NCBI GenBank assembly: GCA_022824305.1
Contig: JAJEAD010000002.1
Coordinates: 1 to 64,000, forward strand
Direction of reading: 5' to 3'
Length of the DNA: 64,000 nt
DNA from: Gammaproteobacteria bacterium
GTDB lineage: Bacteria; Pseudomonadota; Gammaproteobacteria; HK1
This document shows positions 16,359 through 23,771 of the stretch, one piece after another; position 1 is the stretch's first letter, and every line of letters begins with the position of its first letter. The position numbers and the translations under genes are program-made. The notes below the pieces were generated by a model. That model was not told the DNA's origin. It made no database searches and was given only the letters and a program-made list of their open reading frames with translations.

Positions 16359-17888
16359 TCAGCCGGCGGGAGCCACCGACATGGGGGTCACGTACACCCG
16401 TCTCGCCTGCTCCGGCGAGAGCACGGTCTCGCGCCCGCCGACGCTGACCCGTATCGAGCCCTCCGAGCGGCGGACCACCCGCAACGGTACCTTCGGCAGC
16501 AGCCCCCGCTCCGCAAGATCGAGCAGGATGTCGCTCCGGTCGTCGTCGAGCATCGAAATGCGCCCGGCAACACCCGCCCCGAGCTCCGCCAGGGGAGCGG
16601 CCGAGACCGGTCTCAGGTCTCCGTCTCCGTGCGGGATGCGGTGTCCGTGGGGGTCGAAGGCGGCATCGTCGAGCCTGCCCTGCATGTACTCGATGGTCTC
16701 GGGGTCGATGTCGTGCTCCCGCGCTTCGGCCGCGGCGTGGAGGTCGGCCATCCCGTAGCCTTCGACCTGGTACAGGTAGCTCTCGATGACGCGGTGGCGG
16801 CGCACCAGGGGGGCAGCAGCCTCGACCCCCTTCGGCGTCGAGTGGAGGCGCTCCTTGCCGGGCAGGAGCAGCCCTCGCGCGCGCAGGCGGCGCAGTGCGC
16901 CCCGCACGCTTCGCGGGGAGGTGGCCAGTCGCTCGGAGAGCAGGCGAGCGTCTACCCGTTTGCCGAACTCCCAGTCCAGCGTGACGACTGCGCGCAGCAC
17001 GTCCTCGTCGAGCGAAGCCCGTCGCTGCCCGCGACGCGCCCGGGCACGGGCGAGGACGCCCTGCTGCGGCGCAAACAGGAACGCGGCGGCGAAGAAGACA
17101 CTCACCGCGATGACCATGGCCGGCCCCGAGGCGACATCGAGATGGTACGAGCCGTAGAGGCCTCCAACGCTGCCCAGCAACCCCACCGCCGCCGCGATCG
17201 CCATCATCGAGCCCAGGCGATTCGAGAGGAGATAGGCGGTGGCGCCCGGCGTCACCAGCATCGCGATCACGAGGATGAGCCCCACCGCCTGCAACGACGC
17301 CACGATGGTGGCCGAGAGCAGGGCGGTGAACAGGTAGTGCAGAAGTCCGGTGGGAACGCCCGCGGCCCGCGCCATCTGCTCGTCGAAGCTCCAGAGATGG
17401 AAGCCCCGGTAGAAGACGCCGAGGGTGCCGAGCACGAGGGCGCCGCAGAGCGCGGTCAGCGCCAGCTCCTCGCGTCCGACGCCGAGCACGTTTCCGAACA
17501 GGACGTGGAAGAGATCGATGCCGGTGGGGCGGACCACGCTGATGAACGCGAGCCCGAGCGCGAACGCGAAGGTGAAGAACACGCCCATCGCCGCGTCGAG
17601 CTTCACCCGGCTGTTGCGTTCGACGTAGGTGATCGCGATTCCGCTCAGGATTCCGCTCGCAAGAGCGCCCCAGAAGATGCCCGCGTGCCGGCCGAGCATC
17701 CAGCCGAGCACCACCCCGAGCAGGACGGAGTGAGAGATCGCGTCCCCCATCAGCGCCTGGCGGCGCACCACGAGCAGACAGGAGAGCACCGACGAGGTGA
17801 TCCCCACGACGACGACCACCGCCAAGGCATGCCGCATGAATCCGTAATCCACCAGCGGGGCGGCGAGCAGGGCCCACAGGGCATCCAT
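16359..17888 (-). CDS. Manganese/zinc/iron ABC permease fused to DtxR/MntR-type regulator and FeoA domain
   Basis: The 509-residue protein begins with a ZnuB/MntB-type permease of about 280 residues and at least eight helices (R-R-Q-A-L-M-G-D-A-I-S-H-S and the conserved L-L-V-T-P-G-A-T region). It continues as a winged helix (D-E-D-V-L-R-A-V-V), a metal-binding and dimerisation domain (A-A-A-E-A-R-E-H-D-I-D-P-E and D-P-H-G-H-R-I-P) and a C-terminal FeoA/SH3-like domain. It imports a divalent metal together with the adjacent ATPase and binding protein. The fused regulator could sense cytosolic metal. The ATG at 17888 lies two bases after the ATPase stop. Similar fusions are known in metal transport operons; which metal is carried is not clear. 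Confidence 0.88.
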   Translation of the reverse strand: MDALWALLAAPLVDYGFMRHALAVVVVVGITSSVLSCLLVVRRQALMGDAISHSVLLGVVLGWMLGRHAGIFWGALASGILSGIAITYVERNSRVKLDAAMGVFFTFAFALGLAFISVVRPTGIDLFHVLFGNVLGVGREELALTALCGALVLGTLGVFYRGFHLWSFDEQMARAAGVPTGLLHYLFTALLSATIVASLQAVGLILVIAMLVTPGATAYLLSNRLGSMMAIAAAVGLLGSVGGLYGSYHLDVASGPAMVIAVSVFFAAAFLFAPQQGVLARARARRGQRRASLDEDVLRAVVTLDWEFGKRVDARLLSERLATSPRSVRGALRRLRARGLLLPGKERLHSTPKGVEAAAPLVRRHRVIESYLYQVEGYGMADLHAAAEAREHDIDPETIEYMQGRLDDAAFDPHGHRIPHGDGDLRPVSAAPLAELGAGVAGRISMLDDDRSDILLDLAERGLLPKVPLRVVRRSEGSIRVSVGGRETVLSPEQARRVYVTPMSVAPAG

Positions 17889-17890
17889 GT

Positions 17891-18658
17891 TCAGCGTCCT
17901 CCCTGCCCGGCCCGCCGCGGTGCGCCCTCGTCGGCCTCGCGAGGCGTCCGCCGGTAGGCGATGGCGATGTTGCGCTCGGTGAATGCGGATTCCACGCTGC
18001 CGCACGCGATCATCCGGCCGGAGAGGATCGCGACGTCGTCGAAGCGCTGGCGCAGCGCGGCGAGGTCGTGGTGCACGACGATGACGAGTCTCTCCGACTG
18101 CGCCATCTCCCTGAGGACCTTCCACAGGAGGGACTCGGTCACCGCGTCGACCGCGGCGAAGGGCTCGTCGAGCACCACGACCGCCGCTTCCTGCGCGATG
18201 GCGCGGGCCAGGAAGACGCGCTGCTGCTGCCCTCCCGACAGTGCGCCGATCGCCCGGTCCTCGTATCCGCACAGAGAGACGCTTCGCAGCGCATCCGCAA
18301 CCCGCTCGCGATCCCGGAAGTTCGTCCTCCTCCAGAGACGCCCCAGCGGGTAGCGTCCCATGCCGACCACTTCCGCCACCGTCGCGGGATAGCTCCAGTC
18401 GATGTCGGAGCGCTGGGACACGTAGGCGATGCGGTGACGGTGGCGGCGCACCGGGTGGCCGAACAGGGAAACGACGCCACGGTCGATCGGGATCAGGCCC
18501 AGCATCGCCTTGACCAGCGTGGACTTTCCGGCGCCGTTGGGGCCGACGATGGCGCTCAGTCGTCCGGCCCGGAAGCAGCCGCTGGTGTCGTCGAGCACCC
18601 GCCGCCCCCCGTAGGAGACTCGCAGGCGGTCGAAGCGGAAGCCCTCGTCGAGACGCAT
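17891..18658 (-). CDS. Metal ABC transporter ATPase (ZnuC/MntA-like)
   Basis: The 255-residue ATPase has Walker A G-P-N-G-A-G-K-S-T, the family-typical Q-loop region Y-V-S-Q-R-S-D-I-D-W-S-Y, signature L-S-G-G-Q-Q-Q-R, Walker B V-V-V-L-D-E-P and the switch histidine in V-V-H-H-D-L. The Q-R-x-x-x-D-W-x-Y segment after the Q-loop is typical of the Mn/Zn/Fe importer family. It starts at ATG 18658, five bases after the binding-protein stop, and ends two bases before the permease start, so the three genes form one operon. Confidence 0.9.
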   Translation of the reverse strand: MRLDEGFRFDRLRVSYGGRRVLDDTSGCFRAGRLSAIVGPNGAGKSTLVKAMLGLIPIDRGVVSLFGHPVRRHRHRIAYVSQRSDIDWSYPATVAEVVGMGRYPLGRLWRRTNFRDRERVADALRSVSLCGYEDRAIGALSGGQQQRVFLARAIAQEAAVVVLDEPFAAVDAVTESLLWKVLREMAQSERLVIVVHHDLAALRQRFDDVAILSGRMIACGSVESAFTERNIAIAYRRTPREADEGAPRRAGQGGR

Positions 18659-18663
18659 GAGGT

Positions 18664-19593
18664 TCAGCCCTTGCGCAAGCCTTCCGCGACCGCGCTCGCA
18701 TTGGCGCGCATCATTCCGACGTAGGTGTCCGCCCCGCTGCCCGGGGGGCCGACGGAGTCGCCGTACAGGGGGGCGCCGACGTGAATGCCGGTCTCCTCCG
18801 CGATGCGCAGCATCAGGGCGGGGTTGAGCGTGGTCTCGACGAAGACGGAACGCACCCCGTGCTCCCGGATTCCGTCCACGATCGATCGGATCTCCCGGGC
18901 CGAGGGCTCCCTCTCGGTCGAGATGCCCCAGATCGTGGCGACGACCTCCACCCCGTAGCGGCGGCCGAAATAGCGGAACGCGTCGTGGGTGGTCACGAGC
19001 TTGCGCCGCGCCGCCTCGATGCCGGAGAGCGCCTGCTCGATGTCGCGGTCCAGCGCTTCGAGACGCTCGGCGTAGCGCCGGGCGTTCTCCGCGAACTCCG
19101 TCGAATGCTGCGGATAACGTTCCGCGAGCGCCGACTCGATGTTGCGCACGTAGGCGGCGGCGAGCCGCGGGTCCATCCAGAGGTGGGGATCGGGATGTCC
19201 CTCGTAGTCCCCGTCCCCCTGCACCAGCGGGGCGAGGCCCTCCGTCGCCGTCACCACCCGGGCCTTCGCGTTCGTCTCGATGAGGCGGTCCAGCCAGCGC
19301 TCCAGCCCGAGGCCGTTGCGCACCACGAGGTCGGCATCGGCAATCCGGCGCGCGTCCGAGGGCACCGGCTCGTAAGTGTGGGGATCGCCACCGACGTGGA
19401 CGATGGAGACGACCTCGAGCCGCTCTCCCGCCACCGCCCGTACGAAATCCGCGAGAATGCTGATGGTAGCGACCGCCAGCGGAGGCCCTGTGCCCCCCGC
19501 TGCAGCGGCGGCGGGCAGCCCGAACATCGCAATCGCGCCGGCGGCAAGGAACGCGCGGGCACCGAGGGGCGGTTTCACCACTTCCTGCCTCAA
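18664..19593 (-). CDS. Metal-binding periplasmic protein (ZnuA/PsaA-like)
   Basis: The 309-residue protein has an N-terminal signal region and the cluster A-I solute-binding fold. Metal ligands are visible: His in G-D-P-H-T-Y-E-P, His in D-P-H-L-W-M-D, Glu in F-V-E-T-T and Asp in L-Y-G-D-S-V. The two-His, Glu, Asp set fits manganese or iron binders (PsaA type) better than zinc binders with three His. It is the first gene of the metal importer operon and is followed closely by the ATPase gene. Regulation could be by the DtxR-like domain on the permease, which is inference. Confidence 0.88.
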   Translation of the reverse strand: MRQEVVKPPLGARAFLAAGAIAMFGLPAAAAAGGTGPPLAVATISILADFVRAVAGERLEVVSIVHVGGDPHTYEPVPSDARRIADADLVVRNGLGLERWLDRLIETNAKARVVTATEGLAPLVQGDGDYEGHPDPHLWMDPRLAAAYVRNIESALAERYPQHSTEFAENARRYAERLEALDRDIEQALSGIEAARRKLVTTHDAFRYFGRRYGVEVVATIWGISTEREPSAREIRSIVDGIREHGVRSVFVETTLNPALMLRIAEETGIHVGAPLYGDSVGPPGSGADTYVGMMRANASAVAEGLRKG

Positions 19594-19611
19594 CCGAACA
19601 CCAATGCCCGT

Positions 19612-20463
19612 TCAGGCGGGGAACCAGTTGCGGTTCTCGTTCTTCACCGGCGCCATCGGCCCGGGCACCGTCTCGTGCAGGCGGCCGATCACGCGGCCGC
19701 GATCGATGACGGCCGGAAAGTCGTGCATGGGGAGGAGAAAGGACCCGGAGTTCAGGGCCTTCTTGATGGCGGCCTTCTCGGCGCGCTTGGTCGTCCCGTG
19801 GTTCCCGGTGGTCGCGGGCTCCATCTCGTTCACCTGCAGGAAAGGTTCCACGATCTGGTCGTACACGTCGTAGACGACGTCCCCGCACACGCAGGCGGTT
19901 CCCTGGGCGGTCTCGACGAGGACGTTCATCGAGCCCTCGGTGTGCGCCCCGGCCGCGATGCACACCACCCCGGGAATGATCTCTTCCCCTTCCGACTGCT
20001 CCAGATCCAGGAGCCGGAGCGCATTGCGGGTGTGCAGGCGGTCGATCAGGTGCTTGATGTCCTCGGGCGGATACTGGGCGCCCATGAGGCCGGACACCGC
20101 GTACTCGAGCTCCCGCCGGTTGATGGCAACCGTCGTGGTGTTCGGAAAGAGATCGTCCTTGCCCGCGTGATCGATGTGGAGGTGCGTGTGAAGGATGTAG
20201 CGGATATCGCCCATCTTGACCCCGTGCCGGGCAAGGGCGTTGTCGAGCACCTGTTCCCGGGTCTGGATTCCACGCATGCCGAGGCGTTCCATGATTTCGA
20301 CGTTGCGGTATCCGGTGTCCACCAGGATCAGATCGGAGCCACCGGTAATCAGGTAGGAAAGCGTGGGCACCCGCGCGATCCGCCCGGGGTCGCGGGCCAG
20401 CACGAGAAAGCTCGAGTCGAGCTCGATGTCTCCGATGTCGAGAATCTTGATCTCCAGGCTCAT
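19612..20463 (-). CDS. Metallo-beta-lactamase-fold hydrolase, N-acyl-homoserine-lactonase-like
   Basis: The 283-residue protein has the metal motif H-T-H-L-H-I-D-H-A-G, a second His in G-A-H-T-E-G-S and Asp in V-C-G-D-V-V-Y-D. This is the set used by di-zinc AiiA-type lactonases and related hydrolases. It might open a lactone, but many homologues act on unrelated esters, so quorum quenching is only a possibility. The ATG at 20463 has GAGGAGGAA upstream; the frame extends further but without support. It lies just upstream of the metal importer operon on the same strand and could be cotranscribed. Confidence 0.8.
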   Translation of the reverse strand: MSLEIKILDIGDIELDSSFLVLARDPGRIARVPTLSYLITGGSDLILVDTGYRNVEIMERLGMRGIQTREQVLDNALARHGVKMGDIRYILHTHLHIDHAGKDDLFPNTTTVAINRRELEYAVSGLMGAQYPPEDIKHLIDRLHTRNALRLLDLEQSEGEEIIPGVVCIAAGAHTEGSMNVLVETAQGTACVCGDVVYDVYDQIVEPFLQVNEMEPATTGNHGTTKRAEKAAIKKALNSGSFLLPMHDFPAVIDRGRVIGRLHETVPGPMAPVKNENRNWFPA

Positions 20464-20856
20464 GCGTTCCTCCTCGAGCGTGTCCCTGGACGGGCGCGGT
20501 TGCTCCGCTCGAACAAGACACCGGCCCGCCATTTACCCTGGTCCGGAGAGCGGCGCAGGTTCGATGCGATGTCCGCAGGCTACCGATTCGGAAGCGACGC
20601 TACTTATGAGAGCGTCGCGAATTGAGCGCGTTCGACTTATCCGAGAGTCGGCTGTCGAGCGATCGAGGTCGACTTCTTGTCGCAGGGTCGGCTTTCTTGT
20701 CGGAATGTCGGATCGACTCGAAGGAGGCAACGAGCCTGAAACCACCGATGCTCGACGAGCCCCGAGGACGGCTCGCGTACGGTGTCACCTATAGCCGTGC
20801 GGACACGAGGACTCGCCCGGTGGCGCAGTCACGATGGCCGGCAAGACAGAAAACTC
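20464..20856. other. 393-base gap without a supported gene
   Basis: No frame here shows family similarity. The middle holds a degenerate repeat of C-T-T-G-T-C-G-type words around 20690-20725 (cttcttgtcg, tttcttgtcgg, atgtcgg), which could be an operator or nothing. It should contain the promoter for the lactonase-like gene. Confidence 0.3.
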
Positions 20857-21519
20857 TCAGTTCATCGCGCCCGCGGCGCCGAGCGCGGCCCGATAGTTGT
20901 AGGTGCGGGCGTAGCCGGTCTCGATCCGGGTGAGATAGCGGTTCACCGTCCGGGCGCAATCGAGGGCATCGGACAGGATTTCGTTCTCCAGAAAACGAAA
21001 CACCTTCACTCCCTGCTCCTCGAGAGCCTCCATGTCCGCTTTCCGGCGGGCGCTGTCCTCCGGGCCGGGTCTCGGCACCTCGCGGCCCTGCGGGGTGCAA
21101 AAGACCGCGATCTTCTCGACCACGTCGCGTCGCGCCTTCACGTCGTCGAAGAGGGCGACGACCAGGATGTCGGTAGCCGTCTCACCCAGGGACTGCTTGG
21201 GGATGAGCAGCGCGCCGACTCTATTGTGCGGAGTACGATGGTTCCGCTCGATGCGGTCCGCGACCAACGCATCGAAATCCTCGGCCGGAACGGGTTCGCA
21301 GATGAAGCGGCTGATCACGCCGGCAAGCGCGACCGCGAGGCGGGCCTCGAGAACGTTCGTGAAATGCGGTCGACCGAAACGTATCACGTCGTCGATCGTG
21401 TAGCGCACCTTGGATTCGACTTTCTCGATCTCCGCTTCCACCAGTTGTCGATGCGCCCATTCCCGGAAACCCTCGCCGGGAACCCATTCTCGATGTTGCG
21501 CCGACACAGCGTCTGCCAT
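20857..21519 (-). CDS. Hypothetical protein, conserved-looking
   Basis: The 220-residue soluble protein has a well-composed, GC3-rich frame. The start at ATG 21519 is supported by AAGGAG seven bases upstream; the ATG six bases earlier is too close to that site. Segments such as Y-T-I-D-D-V-I-R-F-G-R-P-H-F and V-K-V-F-R-F-L-E-N-E-I look like a compact alpha/beta fold. I do not recognise the family. The last 25 residues are alanine-rich. It lies 25 bases after the stop of the AraC-type regulator on the same strand, so the two may be one operon. Confidence 0.55.
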   Translation of the reverse strand: MADAVSAQHREWVPGEGFREWAHRQLVEAEIEKVESKVRYTIDDVIRFGRPHFTNVLEARLAVALAGVISRFICEPVPAEDFDALVADRIERNHRTPHNRVGALLIPKQSLGETATDILVVALFDDVKARRDVVEKIAVFCTPQGREVPRPGPEDSARRKADMEALEEQGVKVFRFLENEILSDALDCARTVNRYLTRIETGYARTYNYRAALGAAGAMN

Positions 21520-21544
21520 TTCCATGCTCCTTCGGACCGCCTCG

Positions 21545-22435
21545 TCAGAGATTCGGAGGCGCGACCGGATAGGGAACCCGCCTCGCTTCCGGAGACGGGA
21601 GTTCGTCAACCGTGATGGTCGCGTTGCGATAGGCCCTCGGGCTGACACCCTGGTGGTCCCGGAAGAAGCGCGCAAAGTTGCTCTGGGCGCTGAATCCGAG
21701 ATCCGCCGCAATGTCGTGGATCGGTCGAAGTCCCGTGCCGAGCTCGGCTACCGCCCGTTCCATGCGCAGCATGTTCCAGTAGACACTCGGCGTCAGGGTG
21801 GTGCAGCGGCGGAACAGGTCGAAGAAATGCTGGCGCGAGAGTCCGACCGAGCGTGCGAGGCTCTCGAGTCCGATGTGCTCGCTCAGGCGAGAGTGCATGA
21901 CCTCGATGGAGCGACGGATCCGGCGGTCGATCGGGGCGACCCGGGTGAAGCACTCGGACTTTCGCTGGCTCGTCGCCAGCGGTGTCTGCCGGACCCGATC
22001 CGCGATCGCGACGAGCAGCTCTTCCACGAACGCGCGGTCTTCGCCCTCTCCGTAGATCATCTCCGCGTTCAGGGTGTTGGCCAGGGTTCGCAAACCCGGA
22101 CTCACCCGAACTCCGTGACAGGGAAAGCACCGTGGCCACGCAACGCCATCGAGACGGGCGGCGAGCCAGGAGGGATCGATGTGCAGCGCGAGAATCAGGG
22201 AAGGAGCCGCGCCGGGCGACCTGGGGTAGCAATGCGGCTCCCAGGGATTGACCGCGACCGCCCACTCCGTGCTGAGCGGCAGGCGCCGGTCATGGACCCC
22301 GAATGCGCCGTCGGAGCCCGCCACCTTGAACAGCAGGTGGGTCTGGGGGTGAGCGTGCACCACCAGCCGGCGGTCCATCTCCAGCACTGCGACCCGACCG
22401 AACAACCCATGCCGGATGCGCAGCGCCTTGGTCAT
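21545..22435 (-). CDS. AraC-family transcriptional regulator
   Basis: The 296-residue protein has an N-terminal cupin-like sensor (L-V-V-H-A-H-P-Q-T-H-L-L-F-K) and a C-terminal double helix-turn-helix of the AraC/XylS type: the first in E-S-L-A-R-S-V-G-L-S-R-Q-H-F, the second in I-A-A-D-L-G-F-S-A-Q-S-N-F-A-R-F-F. It ends with the usual G-V-S-P-R-A-Y-R. It should bind DNA in response to a small ligand; targets are unknown. It sits at the left edge of the accessory island and reads away from it. Confidence 0.88.
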   Translation of the reverse strand: MTKALRIRHGLFGRVAVLEMDRRLVVHAHPQTHLLFKVAGSDGAFGVHDRRLPLSTEWAVAVNPWEPHCYPRSPGAAPSLILALHIDPSWLAARLDGVAWPRCFPCHGVRVSPGLRTLANTLNAEMIYGEGEDRAFVEELLVAIADRVRQTPLATSQRKSECFTRVAPIDRRIRRSIEVMHSRLSEHIGLESLARSVGLSRQHFFDLFRRCTTLTPSVYWNMLRMERAVAELGTGLRPIHDIAADLGFSAQSNFARFFRDHQGVSPRAYRNATITVDELPSPEARRVPYPVAPPNL

Positions 22436-22624
22436 GGCCCCTCCGGTCGCTTCGGATTCCTCACCCGCGGACGACTGGAGCCCGTGTCTCCCCCGCTCGA
22501 ACGCGAAAGCCGCGTCCCCACCGTCGAAGAGTGCACGGACCCTCGACTCGCATCGAAGCTATCAACGCCCGGAAACGAGCGTCAAGGAATCACCGCACGA
22601 AACCGACTCTGGGATAAAAGCCCG

Positions 22625-22763
22625 TCAGGCCGGCCCCGCGGCGAGCCTCGCGCGAAGCGCGGACCCGATGTCGGACGGGGTGTCGAGCACTTCCACCCCG
22701 GCCCGCTCGAGCGCGGCGCGCTTGGAGGCGTGGGTTCCGCGATCCCCCATCACGATGGCGCCG
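22625..22763 (-). pseudogene. Displaced 3' end of the CoA-ligase alpha-subunit gene
   Basis: This minus-strand frame encodes the last ~46 residues of the ligase alpha subunit (G-A-I-V-M-G-D-R-G-T-H-A-S-K-R, then D-T-P-S-D-I-G-S-A-L-R-A-R-L) and ends A-A-G-P-A before the stop. The intact gene at 29194-30066 ends V-G instead. The active-site segment G-R-K-M-G-H-A-G is absent here because similarity stops at 22763. It is a truncated copy of the gene's 3' end at the far end of the accessory island. Confidence 0.85.
22642..22763. repeat. Left 122-bp direct repeat (att-like), partner at 29202-29323
   Basis: Positions 22642-22763 and 29202-29323 align without gaps with three mismatches, in the same orientation. 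The repeat is the 3' end of the CoA-ligase alpha gene. The pair brackets about 6.4 kb of accessory genes, like attL and attR of an element integrated into a gene's 3' end. Confidence 0.9.
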
Positions 22764-23051
22764 ACCGGGCTCAGAGCGCACGAGTACCAGGGCTCACCGG
22801 CGACACCCGGGCGAGACGAGAGCGCATGGTCTGGACTTGACGGTAGAACACTCGCAGATCGACAGTGCCGATCACTGCGCGGCAGGCATGCTTTCCGGGG
22901 GCTCCCGCCACCTTGCTGCCCGCAGGGGTACGGGAGCGGGATTGCCGGCTTTCGGGTGTGGTCCGGCTCCGGCGCGCGGTGAGAGCATGTGCTTGACTCG
23001 CCGAGCACGAAGGGCGCCCGCGCGCAAGGACCGAGAATCGAGCAGGACACA

Positions 23052-23771
23052 ATGGTAACGAGGGGTCACCCTACTCTTCGGAACGGCAACGGGCGATTGC
23101 CTGGAGCGCACTCGGGACCGTCGAGCGTGGCCGCGCCGACCAAAGTGACCGCATTCGTGGACTGGACCGCGCAGATGCACAACGCCAGGGCGCTCGCGAT
23201 CGAGGAGCCACACGCCAGAGCCGAACGCACCTTGAAGAATGTGATCAGGATCATCGAGAAGGCTTTGGCGGGCAGGGAACCGTCTACCCGCTTTCTTGTC
23301 GCTCTCCGCCTCTACCACGGCTGGCACAAGGGATTCGAAGCGACCGAAAACCGCAAGGCCGTTGCGGCCCTGATTGTGGAGACAGACTTCTCGGATCTGC
23401 CGAGAAGTCCGAACGTGCGCTTCTCGTCGGAGGTCGGGTATGGGGACGAACTTCTGGCGGCACTTCCGAAAAGAGCGCACGTCCGGCCCCCGATCCATCT
23501 CCCCGATACGTGGCGACAGCGGGATCGAGGCTCGCCGCGCGCTGAGAAGATGGTCGACACCGCATTGGCCACGGACCTTCTGGAACGGGCTCGCAGTGAC
23601 CCACATGAATGGACGCTCGTCCTCTCCGAGGACGACGACGTGGTACCCCCCGTGTTCACGGCGGAAGCCTGGATGAAGCCCTACGGGGGCTGCGTTCTCA
23701 TCGTGAGAACTCGAAGGAGCAGCCGCCCTTTTCTCAAGCTCGGCGGCATCGTGAAGGAGGTAAACCCATGA
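23052..23771 (+). CDS. NYN-domain (PIN-like) nuclease-type protein
   Basis: The ~239-residue protein shows the acidic motifs of NYN/PIN-like RNases: A-F-V-D-W-T-A-Q near residue 37, K-M-V-D-T-A-L-A-T-D-L-L with its two aspartates near residue 165, and L-S-E-D-D-D-V-V-P-P near 190. Together these give a plausible metal-dependent RNase site. It is encoded directly before a STAND/NACHT-like ATPase, with ATGA stop/start overlap, so the two are translationally coupled and likely work together. The start at 23052 follows AGGA; a longer frame begins at 22989. As an effector partner of a sensor ATPase it would cleave RNA, which is inference. Confidence 0.72.
   Translation: MVTRGHPTLRNGNGRLPGAHSGPSSVAAPTKVTAFVDWTAQMHNARALAIEEPHARAERTLKNVIRIIEKALAGREPSTRFLVALRLYHGWHKGFEATENRKAVAALIVETDFSDLPRSPNVRFSSEVGYGDELLAALPKRAHVRPPIHLPDTWRQRDRGSPRAEKMVDTALATDLLERARSDPHEWTLVLSEDDDVVPPVFTAEAWMKPYGGCVLIVRTRRSSRPFLKLGGIVKEVNP

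Noticed and set aside
15160-17877. Apparent 905-codon fusion of a metal permease and the APH-like protein
   Set aside because: The N-terminal 540 codons are a shadow of the permease frame; a GTG with a strong ribosome site at 16260 starts the real APH-like gene.
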